Shown here: positions 1 to 5,951 of the stretch, piece by piece
How the letters are laid out: every line of letters begins with the position of its first letter
Numbering within the stretch: the first letter of the stretch is position 1
NCBI GenBank assembly: GCA_031280455.1
Contig: JAITGR010000116.1
Coordinates: forward strand, 1 to 8,702
Source of the DNA: Spirochaetaceae bacterium
GTDB taxonomy: Bacteria > Spirochaetota > Spirochaetia > Treponematales > Breznakiellaceae
Reading direction: 5' to 3'
DNA: 8,702 bases
The notes under the pieces: generated by a model
What the model was told of the DNA's origin: nothing
What the model saw: the letters and a program-made list of their open reading frames with translations, nothing else
Database searches by the model: none
Translations under genes and position numbers: made by a program

Positions 1-248
1 TACTCCCGCAGCAAATCTTCGATTTCGCCCGGCGCCGGATACAACTGGCGGAGTTTATCGGAGACAAAATAGGTAATGTCAACCTGTTCGGGGATTTCGT
101 CGGCAAGGCCGCGCGACACCTTCGAAATAGTGTACGCCCGGGTCTTGCTCAAATCCAGCCGCGTCCACAGCCGCGTACTTACCATAAGCGCCAGCACAAT
201 AACGACAAGCGCCAGCGCGCTTGTAATAAGAGTTTGTTTTTTATTCAT
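1..248 (-). CDS. GldG-like ABC-system auxiliary protein (N-terminal part, cut by window edge)
   Basis: Translating the minus strand from the ATG at 248 gives 82 uninterrupted residues that run off the left edge, so only the N-terminus is present. Residues 6-23 form one hydrophobic membrane anchor after a short MNKKQ start. Next come TRLDLSKTRAYTISKVSRGL (about 26-45) and VDITYFVSDKL. This is the pattern of the GldG / ABC-type uncharacterised auxiliary family: an Arg-x-Asp-Leu-(T/S)-x-x-(K/R)-x-(F/Y)-(T/S)-(L/I)-S segment followed by a strand ending in (Y/F)-(Y/F)-x-S. Such proteins have a large extracytoplasmic domain and partner a GldA/GldF transporter. The start lies 17 bp after the permease stop and has a weak AAGGCGG ribosome site, so it belongs to the same operon. 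The family call is by recognition only, and the substrate is unknown. Confidence 0.82.
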   Translation of the reverse strand, partial: MNKKQTLITSALALVVIVLALMVSTRLWTRLDLSKTRAYTISKVSRGLADEIPEQVDITYFVSDKLRQLYPAPGEIEDLLRE

Positions 249-265
249 ACATGTTCCGCCTTGTA

Positions 266-1003
266 TTAGTTAAATTTTCTAAACAGCAAAACCCGCGTGT
301 TCAAAAAGAGGAACAACACCGTGGTAATCAGAAAGAACAGCAAATCGCGGCTGTCCAAAAGCCCTTTTGAAAAACTTTCAAAATGAAAGTTAAGCGAAAT
401 GAAGTTCAGAAACCGCGAGAGCGGGGCGGGGATTGCCTGCGTAAACTGCACCTGGTTTATCAGCATGACAGCCAGCAGCGCCGCCGCCGCGCCCAAAAAA
501 GCGGCTATCTGGTTTTTGGAAAGCGCCGAAAGCAGCAAGCCCAGCGCGGTCGCCGACGCGCCCAAAAGCAACGCGCCAAAATACTCGCAAAAAATGACCC
601 CGCCATCAAAATTACCCAGCGGCAAAAGGCTTAACGGCAGCGGCAGGCTCAACACCAAGAGCGAAACCAGCATACCCAGCGCGGCGAAAAATTTGGCCAG
701 CACCAACTCCCATTCGCTGAACGGCAGCGTAAGCAGCAGCTCCAGGCTGCCCATTTTGCGTTCCTCCGCCCAGCTTTTCATCGTGATGCCCGGCACAACC
801 AAAATAAACACCAGCGGGAAACCGGCGAAATACGGCCGCAGCGTCGCCGTGTTGCGGACGAAAAAATTCTGCACGTTAAAAAACCAAATCGACGTAAACA
901 GCAGAAAAAAAAGCGCGATGCCGTACGAAGCCGGACTTATAATAAAGCCGAAAAGCTCCTTGCGAACCAGCGCGGTAATTTTTTTGTATTGAAATTTTTC
1001 CAT
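266..1003 (-). CDS. GldF-like ABC-2 type transporter permease
   Basis: This 245-residue integral membrane protein is the membrane half of an ABC-2 export or remodelling system. Hydrophobic segments are visible at about 25-43, 61-78, 103-128, 140-162, 166-184 and 218-236, the usual six. Family landmarks are an N-terminal cytoplasmic RKELFGFIISPASY (about 14-27), the loop PGITMKSWAEERKMGSLELL (71-90) and the motif LNFHFESFSKGLLDSRDLL (about 204-222). In GldF-type permeases this last motif precedes the final helix. Length is normal for the family. The gene starts 21 bp after the ATPase stop and ends 17 bp before the GldG-like gene, which indicates one operon. In Bacteroidota GldAFG is linked to gliding, but homologues are common in non-gliding bacteria, so a gliding function should not be assumed. 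The purine-rich GGGGGTAG upstream of the ATG is a modest ribosome site. Confidence 0.9.
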   Translation of the reverse strand: MEKFQYKKITALVRKELFGFIISPASYGIALFFLLFTSIWFFNVQNFFVRNTATLRPYFAGFPLVFILVVPGITMKSWAEERKMGSLELLLTLPFSEWELVLAKFFAALGMLVSLLVLSLPLPLSLLPLGNFDGGVIFCEYFGALLLGASATALGLLLSALSKNQIAAFLGAAAALLAVMLINQVQFTQAIPAPLSRFLNFISLNFHFESFSKGLLDSRDLLFFLITTVLFLFLNTRVLLFRKFN

Positions 1004-1024
1004 AATAGGTATCTACCCCCAACC

Positions 1025-1981
1025 TTATTTTGTAAGCTGGACAAAAATGTCTTCCAGGCTTAATTTTTTCCGTTCCATTTTGAGAATTTTAAGCGAGCGC
1101 GAAACCGCCCAGTCGAATATTTTTTCGCCGTTGTCTTCGCTGGCACTGGCCGCGCCCGGAATGAAAAACGCGGCGTTTACAAAGCCGTTTTGCTCGCTCA
1201 TGCCGCCGATTTCCAGGCTCCCGCCGAACACCGCGCCCCCCAGACCCTCCAGCGCTGTCCGCGTTTCGGCAAGACCGGCACCTTTCAGGCTTAAATCCCA
1301 GTTTTCGCCCCCCCGCATAGTGTTTGCGATTGATTCAGGACTCCCCTGCGCGGCAATTTTGCCCTCATTCAGAATGAGGACGTTGGAGCAGACCGCTTCG
1401 ACTTCCTGCAAGATATGCGTAGACAAAATGACTGTTTTACTGCGCCCCAATTCCGTTATTAGTTTGCGGATTTCGATAATTTGATTCGGGTCAAGACCGG
1501 TCGTCGGTTCGTCCAGGATGAGAATCTTGGGGTCGTGAATAATGGCCTGTGCCAGCCCCGTCCGCTGTTTGTATCCTTTGGACAACGTTTCGATTTTGCT
1601 GGAACGCTTTGCTTTAAGCCCGCACGCCTCCAGCGCCGCTTCAATCTTGCCGCGCTTTTGATTTTGCGGTATTTCCCGCATATCGGCGATAAACCCCAGA
1701 TACTCGTCAACGGTGAGTTCGCCGTACAGCGGCACGCCTTCCGGCAGGTAGCCTATGCGCGATTTGACCGCGACGGGGTCTTTGCCGGCGTCCAGCCCGT
1801 CGATACAGGCGGAACCGCTTGTTGGAAAATGGTAGCCGGTTAGTATTTTCATTATGGTTGTTTTACCGGCCCCGTTTGGGCCAAGAAAGCCTAATACTTG
1901 CTCGGCGCCAACTGAAAACGAAACGTTGTCTACTGCCCGAAAGCTGCCGTACGTTTTTGTTACGTTTTGTACTTCTATCAT
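1025..1981 (-). CDS. GldA-like ABC transporter ATP-binding protein
   Basis: This is the cytoplasmic ATPase that powers the permease encoded next to it. With the start at 1981 it has 318 residues. Walker A is GPNGAGKTT (34-42), the signature is LSKGYKQR (133-140), Walker B is ILILDEPTTGLDP (153-165) and the switch histidine is H189 in STHILQEVEAV. The segment IGYLPEGVPLY (77-87), with Glu in place of the canonical Q-loop Gln, and the LSKGYKQR signature are typical of the GldA/multidrug-type subfamily. A C-terminal extension of about 100 residues after the nucleotide-binding domain is also usual there. The frame stays open to an ATG at 2017. I chose 1981 because GGAGG (1986-1990) lies 4 bases before it, and the next residues (MIEVQNVTKTYG) begin the domain at the expected point. 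It is first in the three-gene operon, followed 21 bp later by the permease. Substrate is unknown. Confidence 0.93.
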   Translation of the reverse strand: MIEVQNVTKTYGSFRAVDNVSFSVGAEQVLGFLGPNGAGKTTIMKILTGYHFPTSGSACIDGLDAGKDPVAVKSRIGYLPEGVPLYGELTVDEYLGFIADMREIPQNQKRGKIEAALEACGLKAKRSSKIETLSKGYKQRTGLAQAIIHDPKILILDEPTTGLDPNQIIEIRKLITELGRSKTVILSTHILQEVEAVCSNVLILNEGKIAAQGSPESIANTMRGGENWDLSLKGAGLAETRTALEGLGGAVFGGSLEIGGMSEQNGFVNAAFFIPGAASASEDNGEKIFDWAVSRSLKILKMERKKLSLEDIFVQLTK

Positions 1982-1985
1982 ACAT

Positions 1986-1990
1986 CCTCC
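1986..1990 (-). promoter_or_regulatory. Shine-Dalgarno site that fixes the ABC ATPase start
   Basis: Read on the minus strand this is GGAGG, four bases upstream of the ATG at 1981. It favours that start over the in-frame ATG at 2017, which would add a 12-residue Cys-containing leader not seen in the family. The peptidase gene has the same short-spaced arrangement. Confidence 0.8.
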
Positions 1991-2003
1991 ACACAAAAAA
2001 CCA

Positions 2004-2009
2004 GTTTTA
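2004..2009 (-). promoter_or_regulatory. Possible -10 box for the ABC operon (weak)
   Basis: The minus strand reads ATAAAA here within ACATATAAAACTGG, the only clearly AT-rich -10-like stretch between the palindromic repeats and the operon. No convincing -35 hexamer sits 16-18 bases upstream. That position falls inside the short palindromic element, so the repeat would have to supply the upstream promoter part. The alternative is read-through from ispF. Confidence 0.2.
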
Positions 2010-2022
2010 TATGTCATGGTTA

Positions 2023-2066
2023 CTAGGCAATGCTGATTAGATTCGATTTAATCAGTGTTGCCCTAG
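2023..2066. repeat. Short palindromic element (CTAGG...CTGATTA arms)
   Basis: The left arm (2023-2039) and right arm (2049-2066) are inverted copies separated by 9 bases. As RNA they pair along nearly the whole length with two G-U pairs and one bulged C. Both ends are CTAG. The right arm read on the minus strand begins TAGGGCAACACTGATTAAAT. This agrees with TAGGGTAACGCTGATTAAAT at 7305-7324 at 18 of 20 positions, so it appears to be a compact relative of the element at 7305-7451. There is no U-tract after the stem on either strand, so a classical intrinsic terminator is unlikely. Confidence 0.75.
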
Positions 2067-2067
2067 A

Positions 2068-2097
2068 GTTGTTTGGAAACTTCAGTTTCCGAACAAC
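2068..2097. repeat. Inverted repeat, 14-bp arms with 2-base loop
   Basis: GTTGTTTGGAAACT (2068-2081) and AGTTTCCGAACAAC (2084-2097) are inverted copies at 13 of 14 positions, with TC between. The hairpin begins one base after the short palindromic element and lies upstream of the ABC operon. Neither side has a U-tract. It could be a repeat unit, an operator or an mRNA structure; the sequence does not decide between them. Confidence 0.7.
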
Positions 2098-2174
2098 AAC
2101 CACTTTACCCGAAAAAGCCATTCAGATTGAAGGGAGCAGGCCGCCGGTGGAGGGCGCCCCACTGTCAACAACTT

Positions 2175-2257
2175 AGAGCCTGTTCAAAAACTCATGCGCG
2201 GCAATCGCGCCATCGCAAACGATGGCGATGCCTACCCCTGGATTTTGAACAGGCTCT
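2175..2257. repeat. 83-bp element with 15-bp terminal inverted repeats (MITE-like)
   Basis: AGAGCCTGTTCAAAA (2175-2189) and its exact reverse complement (2243-2257) bound an 83-bp unit. Inside is a second hairpin, CGCCATCG / CAAA loop / CGATGGCG (2208-2227). The core GCCATCGCAAACGATGGC (2209-2226) recurs with one change at 6383-6400 inside the methyltransferase gene. If the ends are taken as GAGCC, the triplet TTA flanks both sides (2173-2175 and 2257-2259), as a 3-bp target duplication would. The right TTA is the ispF stop codon read from the other strand. No coding capacity. It could also act as a 3' stem structure for the ispF mRNA, but no U-tract follows. Confidence 0.75.
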
Positions 2258-2742
2258 TATGAGGCATCGGTGATAAGCAAGACAACCGCCATAGCCTCCA
2301 CCGCCTCGCCGCGGCCAACGGTGCCCAGCCCCTCGCCCGTCTTCCCCTTTACAGAAACACGCGCGGCATCCATACCTAATACCTCCGCAATACACTCCAC
2401 AATCGCCAGCCGGTACGGCAGAATCGCCGGTTTTTCAAGACTCACAACACAATCAATGTTGACAATTGCCCCGCCGCGCTGCCCCCGCACATGCTCCCAG
2501 GCCGCCTCCAAAAGACGCACCGAGTCGGCATCTTTATACACATCAGACGTGTCAGGAAAAAGCGCGCCAATATCGCCCATCCCCGCCGCACCAAGCAGCG
2601 CGTCAATAATCGCGTGGCAGAGCACGTCGCCGTCCGAATGACCCGCCTCCCCTTTGTCAAAAGGAATATGCACACCGCCAAGCACCAGCGGCCGCCCTTC
2701 AACAAGACCATGAATATCACGGCCAATACCAATCCTATACAT
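2257..2742 (-). CDS. ispF: 2-C-methyl-D-erythritol 2,4-cyclodiphosphate synthase
   Basis: IspF converts 4-diphosphocytidyl-methylerythritol 2-phosphate to the 2,4-cyclodiphosphate plus CMP, the fifth step of the MEP isoprenoid pathway, in the cytoplasm. The 161-residue protein has the usual length. The zinc ligands match E. coli D8, H10 and H42: D9 and H11 in GRDIHG, and H43 in HSDGDVLCHA. GAAGMGDIGALFPDT (51-65) is the conserved loop. KTGEGLGTVGRGE (134-146) carries the CDP-binding region with T135, E137, R144 and E146. It is a free-standing enzyme rather than an IspD-IspF fusion. The start at 2742 is preferred to the upstream in-frame ATG at 2820, because MYRIGIGRDIHG aligns with the family N-terminus and GGAGGT lies 9 bases upstream. 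Its ATG overlaps the peptidase stop codon (TAATG), implying translational coupling. Confidence 0.95.
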   Translation of the reverse strand: MYRIGIGRDIHGLVEGRPLVLGGVHIPFDKGEAGHSDGDVLCHAIIDALLGAAGMGDIGALFPDTSDVYKDADSVRLLEAAWEHVRGQRGGAIVNIDCVVSLEKPAILPYRLAIVECIAEVLGMDAARVSVKGKTGEGLGTVGRGEAVEAMAVVLLITDAS

Positions 2743-5700
2743 TATAACACCACCTCCCGCGCGGACACCCCAAACGCAGCCGCCGCTCCAGCAGCCGCGG
2801 GAGCCCCGCACAAAATACACACACCCTCCCCGTCAGAGACCGGCGGACTACCAACGGCAGCCCCTCCCCCCCGCACCCGGGCAGCAAACCCTTCCGCCGC
2901 AAGCCGCATATCACCGGCCCGCAAATCCAATGCCGCACATAGCTGCCGCAAAATAACATCCTCTTCAATACCCTCCAAAAACTGAAAAAAGCTGACAGCG
3001 GCCGCTTTACCATTCGTCCGCGGATGCTTCAATTTTGCATACAGACCAATAATTGTTTTTTCCAGCGCGTCCCCGTCAAGCGGCCCGTCCGCAATCTCCC
3101 TCAAAATCGCCGGCATACTCGCAATCGAAAGCTCAGGCTTGGGGTCGCGGTACGTAGAAAACTGAACAGAACGCTGCAGCGGACTTACCACACAATTCGC
3201 GCCGTACGCGCCGCACTTCATCCGCAGATTTTCCCACAAAGCGCCCGTCGAAAGATAGTGCGCCAGCGCCCGTTCCGCCGCGGATTCCGGCTGGCTGGTA
3301 AAACCCGCGCCGCGCACCCCCAGCGCCGAGAACCCCACCTGCAAAGTCGCGCTGGAAAACACCTCGACACGCCTCCCCTCCCCTCCAAACACCAACGCTT
3401 CCTTGCGCGGCATACAGGGGGGGCCAAACGGCGCGGCGTACTTTTGCACCAGCGCAAGCGAGCGCTCCATCTGCGCCTCGCCGCAGGCGACATGCGCCAG
3501 CGCACCAGCCGTTCCGGTAAGCACATCGCGCATACGGCTAAACCGCGCAGCCAATGCCCTAACCGGCATATCCGGCAGTGTCGCCGCGAATTCAAGCTGC
3601 GTAAGGCCAAACCACACCTCGTTTACGCCCCCGCTCCGGCTTAAATGCCGCGCGGCGCGCAGCGAGGCAAGCATCGTGCCGGACGGCGCGAGCGCGGCGC
3701 GAGCGTGGTTCCGCGCCTCCAGCGTCAGCGTCCAGAGGCGGCGCATATCGCTAAAATTGGCGTGCGCGATAATGCGGGTTGCCAGTTCCAGGGCGCTTTC
3801 CAGTTTTTCGTCCAGCGTTTTAAGCGTAAAAACAAGCCAGTCGCGCCCGCGCAGATCCGGCATATCCGCCAAGTCCTGGGGCCAGCCCCCTCCCCCATGT
3901 GTGCCGGCGTCCAGACATTCGCTTGCGTGCGGTGCCGCGTAAAAATCACCGGCGACACAGGCCAGATCGCCGGCGACAGCCGCCCAGTTCCGCCCCTTCA
4001 TCCCCATCGACGTTATGCAGTGCGCGAAAAACGGTACGTAGATATAATCTTCGCGCGGCAGCACATCCAGTGGCATAGCCAGGCGCACATACTGAACGCC
4101 GTTTGTATTGACCGCATGGGCGACAACCGGAAGGCCGCCCGCGCCGCGCAAAGACCGCGGAACGCGCGTAATATCGCGGTCAAGATCGTGCCGCGCAAGA
4201 TGCGGAATCGCGGCAAGCGCGGCGGGAGCATCGGCAGTATTTTGAATGCGTTCCAGCATAGCTTGCTTTTGCCGTATGTCATTTTTTTGTACATCATCCA
4301 GCTCCCGCTCTTTTTGCTGTATATATGTTTTATAATCACGCTCCAGCCTTTCGCTCCACGCCGCGTCCGGCTTTACCGTAACCAGCGCGCGGTGCGGATT
4401 GTCCACCAGGCATTCTTTCAGCAATTTTTCAAAGAAGCGCCGGTCGTGCGCATACTCCGCTTTAAGCCGCTCAAAATTTTTCTTAACCACAAGAGACGCC
4501 CACGGCGGCGCGCCGTGCATCCACGCACGCAGCGAGCGGCGCAGCAGAGCCAGCGCCCACGGCCCCCCCGACCCCGAACGCTTAATTTCCCGCTCGCTGA
4601 ATTCCTCGTCAAAGAGCGCCGCCTCAATATCGCGCCGCGGTATACCCCAGGCGGCAAGGCGAGAGAGCTTGCGCAGTATACGCCGTTCCAGCGCGCGCGC
4701 GTACCGGGGATTTTTTACCCCCCGCAGCCCCACGGTGAATATATGGAATTTCAATTCATCGTCAAAACCGGAAATATCGGCCAAATCCTCGCCCAGACCG
4801 CAGGTTGTCAGCGTCTTTGCAAGCGGCGCCCCGTCGTGCCCCAGCAGTATCGCGCACAGCACATCCATGGCAAGCGCGCGAAAGCACGCCTCGTCTCCCG
4901 CGCCGCCGGAAAAGTCAAATTCGCCGCAGAGCCAGGAGATAAACACCGTCGGCTTGTTCCCCGGCGCGGCCGGGGACGGAACATCCAGGCTGCGGGGAGC
5001 GTTCCAGCGGAGAACGGGCGGCACCTCCGGCGCGCGTTCTCCGGCCTCCTCCTGTGCAAAAAAAACATCGTTCAAAAAAGCAAGCTGTCTTTCTGTAGGA
5101 ATGTTGCCGCACAAAAAAATTTTCGTGTTTGCCGGTGCGTAAAACTTTTTATGCGCCCGCAAAAAATCTTCGTAGTTTAGGTGCGGAATACAGGCGGGGT
5201 CGCCGCCTGAATCGAATGCGTACAGTGTATCAGGCAGCACCGACCTGACCGCCCACTGGCCGGCGTACTCGTCCAGTGCGGAGTACGCGCCTTTCATTTC
5301 GTTGTACACAACGCCGTTTACGCTCAATTGTTCCGCGCCCTTCTCGTTACGGGCCAGTTCAAAACGCCGGCCTTCCTGCAAAAAAGTCCACTCGGCAAGC
5401 GTAGGATGCAGTACAGCGTCGCCGTATACACGCAGCAGATTGAAATAATCTTTTTCATTAACAGAGCTGGCCGGATACACTGTTTTATCGGGAAATGTCC
5501 AGGCGTTCAAATACGTCTGCAAACTCCCCTGCGCCAGCACCATAAACGTATCTTTCAGCGGAAACGATTCAGAGCCGCACAGTACCGCATGTTCAAGAAT
5601 ATGAAACACGCCGGTAGAATCTTCCGGCAGCGTTTTGAACGCGAACGCGAATGTATTTTCCGCGTCATTATTATAAACATGAAACACTTCAGCGCCGGAC

Positions 5701-5810
5701 GCACAGTGCCGCGCATACACGCCAACAGCATCCAGCTCCTCCAGCGGGACAACATCAAGGATTTCAAACCCGCTGTCCGTCCTGTCTCCCTGCTTAAAAC
5801 CCGTATACAT
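2742..5810 (-). CDS. M16C zinc metallopeptidase, PreP/Cym1-like (insulinase superfamily)
   Basis: This 1022-residue clamshell peptidase is expected to degrade short unstructured peptides in the cytoplasm; no signal peptide is visible. The inverted zinc motif HILEH (70-74) supplies ligands H70 and H74 and the catalytic base E73. The third ligand is probably E171 in VVYNEMKG. SLQTYLNAWTFPDKTVYP (about 96-113) is the conserved presequence-protease segment. The central M16C-associated region lies at roughly 480-730 and includes a Lys/Glu-rich likely helical stretch around 485-520. The C-terminal half keeps R863 and Y869 in RMKCGAYG, the pair contributed to the active site in the plant enzyme PreP. 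All expected catalytic residues are present, so it should be active. Length matches the family (about 970-1030). The start at 5810 has GGAGGT (5814-5819) just upstream and a plausible promoter at 5835-5863. It is first in an operon with ispF. Confidence 0.93.
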   Translation of the reverse strand: MYTGFKQGDRTDSGFEILDVVPLEELDAVGVYARHCASGAEVFHVYNNDAENTFAFAFKTLPEDSTGVFHILEHAVLCGSESFPLKDTFMVLAQGSLQTYLNAWTFPDKTVYPASSVNEKDYFNLLRVYGDAVLHPTLAEWTFLQEGRRFELARNEKGAEQLSVNGVVYNEMKGAYSALDEYAGQWAVRSVLPDTLYAFDSGGDPACIPHLNYEDFLRAHKKFYAPANTKIFLCGNIPTERQLAFLNDVFFAQEEAGERAPEVPPVLRWNAPRSLDVPSPAAPGNKPTVFISWLCGEFDFSGGAGDEACFRALAMDVLCAILLGHDGAPLAKTLTTCGLGEDLADISGFDDELKFHIFTVGLRGVKNPRYARALERRILRKLSRLAAWGIPRRDIEAALFDEEFSEREIKRSGSGGPWALALLRRSLRAWMHGAPPWASLVVKKNFERLKAEYAHDRRFFEKLLKECLVDNPHRALVTVKPDAAWSERLERDYKTYIQQKERELDDVQKNDIRQKQAMLERIQNTADAPAALAAIPHLARHDLDRDITRVPRSLRGAGGLPVVAHAVNTNGVQYVRLAMPLDVLPREDYIYVPFFAHCITSMGMKGRNWAAVAGDLACVAGDFYAAPHASECLDAGTHGGGGWPQDLADMPDLRGRDWLVFTLKTLDEKLESALELATRIIAHANFSDMRRLWTLTLEARNHARAALAPSGTMLASLRAARHLSRSGGVNEVWFGLTQLEFAATLPDMPVRALAARFSRMRDVLTGTAGALAHVACGEAQMERSLALVQKYAAPFGPPCMPRKEALVFGGEGRRVEVFSSATLQVGFSALGVRGAGFTSQPESAAERALAHYLSTGALWENLRMKCGAYGANCVVSPLQRSVQFSTYRDPKPELSIASMPAILREIADGPLDGDALEKTIIGLYAKLKHPRTNGKAAAVSFFQFLEGIEEDVILRQLCAALDLRAGDMRLAAEGFAARVRGGGAAVGSPPVSDGEGVCILCGAPAAAGAAAAFGVSAREVVL
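2750..2758 (-). promoter_or_regulatory. ispF ribosome binding site inside the peptidase gene
   Basis: Read on the minus strand this is GGGAGGTGG, with the GGAGGT core 9 bases before the ispF ATG. It lies within the last codons of the peptidase gene. It fixes the start at 2742 and allows re-initiation after the TAATG stop/start overlap. Confidence 0.8.
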
Positions 5811-5834
5811 ATAACCTCCAATTCATACAAATAT

Positions 5835-5863
5835 ACAATACCCTGTATTTTGTCCCTTGTTAA
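5835..5863 (-). promoter_or_regulatory. Putative sigma-70-type promoter for the peptidase-ispF operon
   Basis: On the minus strand TTAACA (5863-5858, 5 of 6 to TTGACA) and TATTGT (5840-5835, 4 of 6 to TATAAT) are 17 bases apart. They lie 25 bases upstream of the peptidase ATG and its ribosome site. Placement and spacing are good, but the -10 is imperfect. TATATT nearby (5835-5830) is an alternative -10. Confidence 0.45.
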
Positions 5864-5928
5864 GAGGGTTCTCCGGCCAATTTCACCCAATAGCAATGCG
5901 CCCTCTGGCGGCGGCGGGCGGGGGGCGG

Positions 5929-5934
5929 TATTAT
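5929..5934 (+). promoter_or_regulatory. Possible -10 box for the methyltransferase gene (weak)
   Basis: TATTAT lies 17 bases before the methyltransferase ATG at 5952, just after a G-rich tract (5907-5928). The -35 position falls in that GC-rich tract and does not resemble a consensus. The rest of the 141-bp divergent intergenic region (5811-5951) shows no other clear plus-strand signal. Confidence 0.22.
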
Positions 5935-5951
5935 ACCTTGGTGGTAGAATT

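Noticed and set aside
1982..2017. Upstream ATG at 2017 as the ABC ATPase start
   Set aside because: The strong GGAGG at 1986-1990 points to 1981, and the additional 12 residues are not expected in the family.
2163..2168. Perfect TTGACA on the minus strand as a -35 for the ABC operon
   Set aside because: The position 17 bases downstream reads GGCGGC, so there is no -10 element. The hexamer is probably chance.
2068..2257. Intrinsic terminators for ispF formed by the palindromes
   Set aside because: None of the stems is followed by a U-tract on the minus-strand transcript. They are annotated as repeats instead, though a weak termination role is not excluded.
2743..2820. Upstream ATG at 2820 as the ispF start
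   Set aside because: It would add 26 glycine-rich residues that are out-of-frame peptidase sequence. The family N-terminus and a good ribosome site place the start at 2742.
3645..5180. Long plus-strand open frame opposite the peptidase
   Set aside because: It is Arg/Ala/Pro-rich without recognisable domains and antisense to a clearly conserved M16C gene. It arises from GC-rich codon bias.
5328..5951. Open frame extending the methyltransferase 208 codons upstream on the plus strand
   Set aside because: It lies over the start of the peptidase gene on the other strand and shows no family similarity. The PUA-like domain begins at ATG 5952, which has its own ribosome site.
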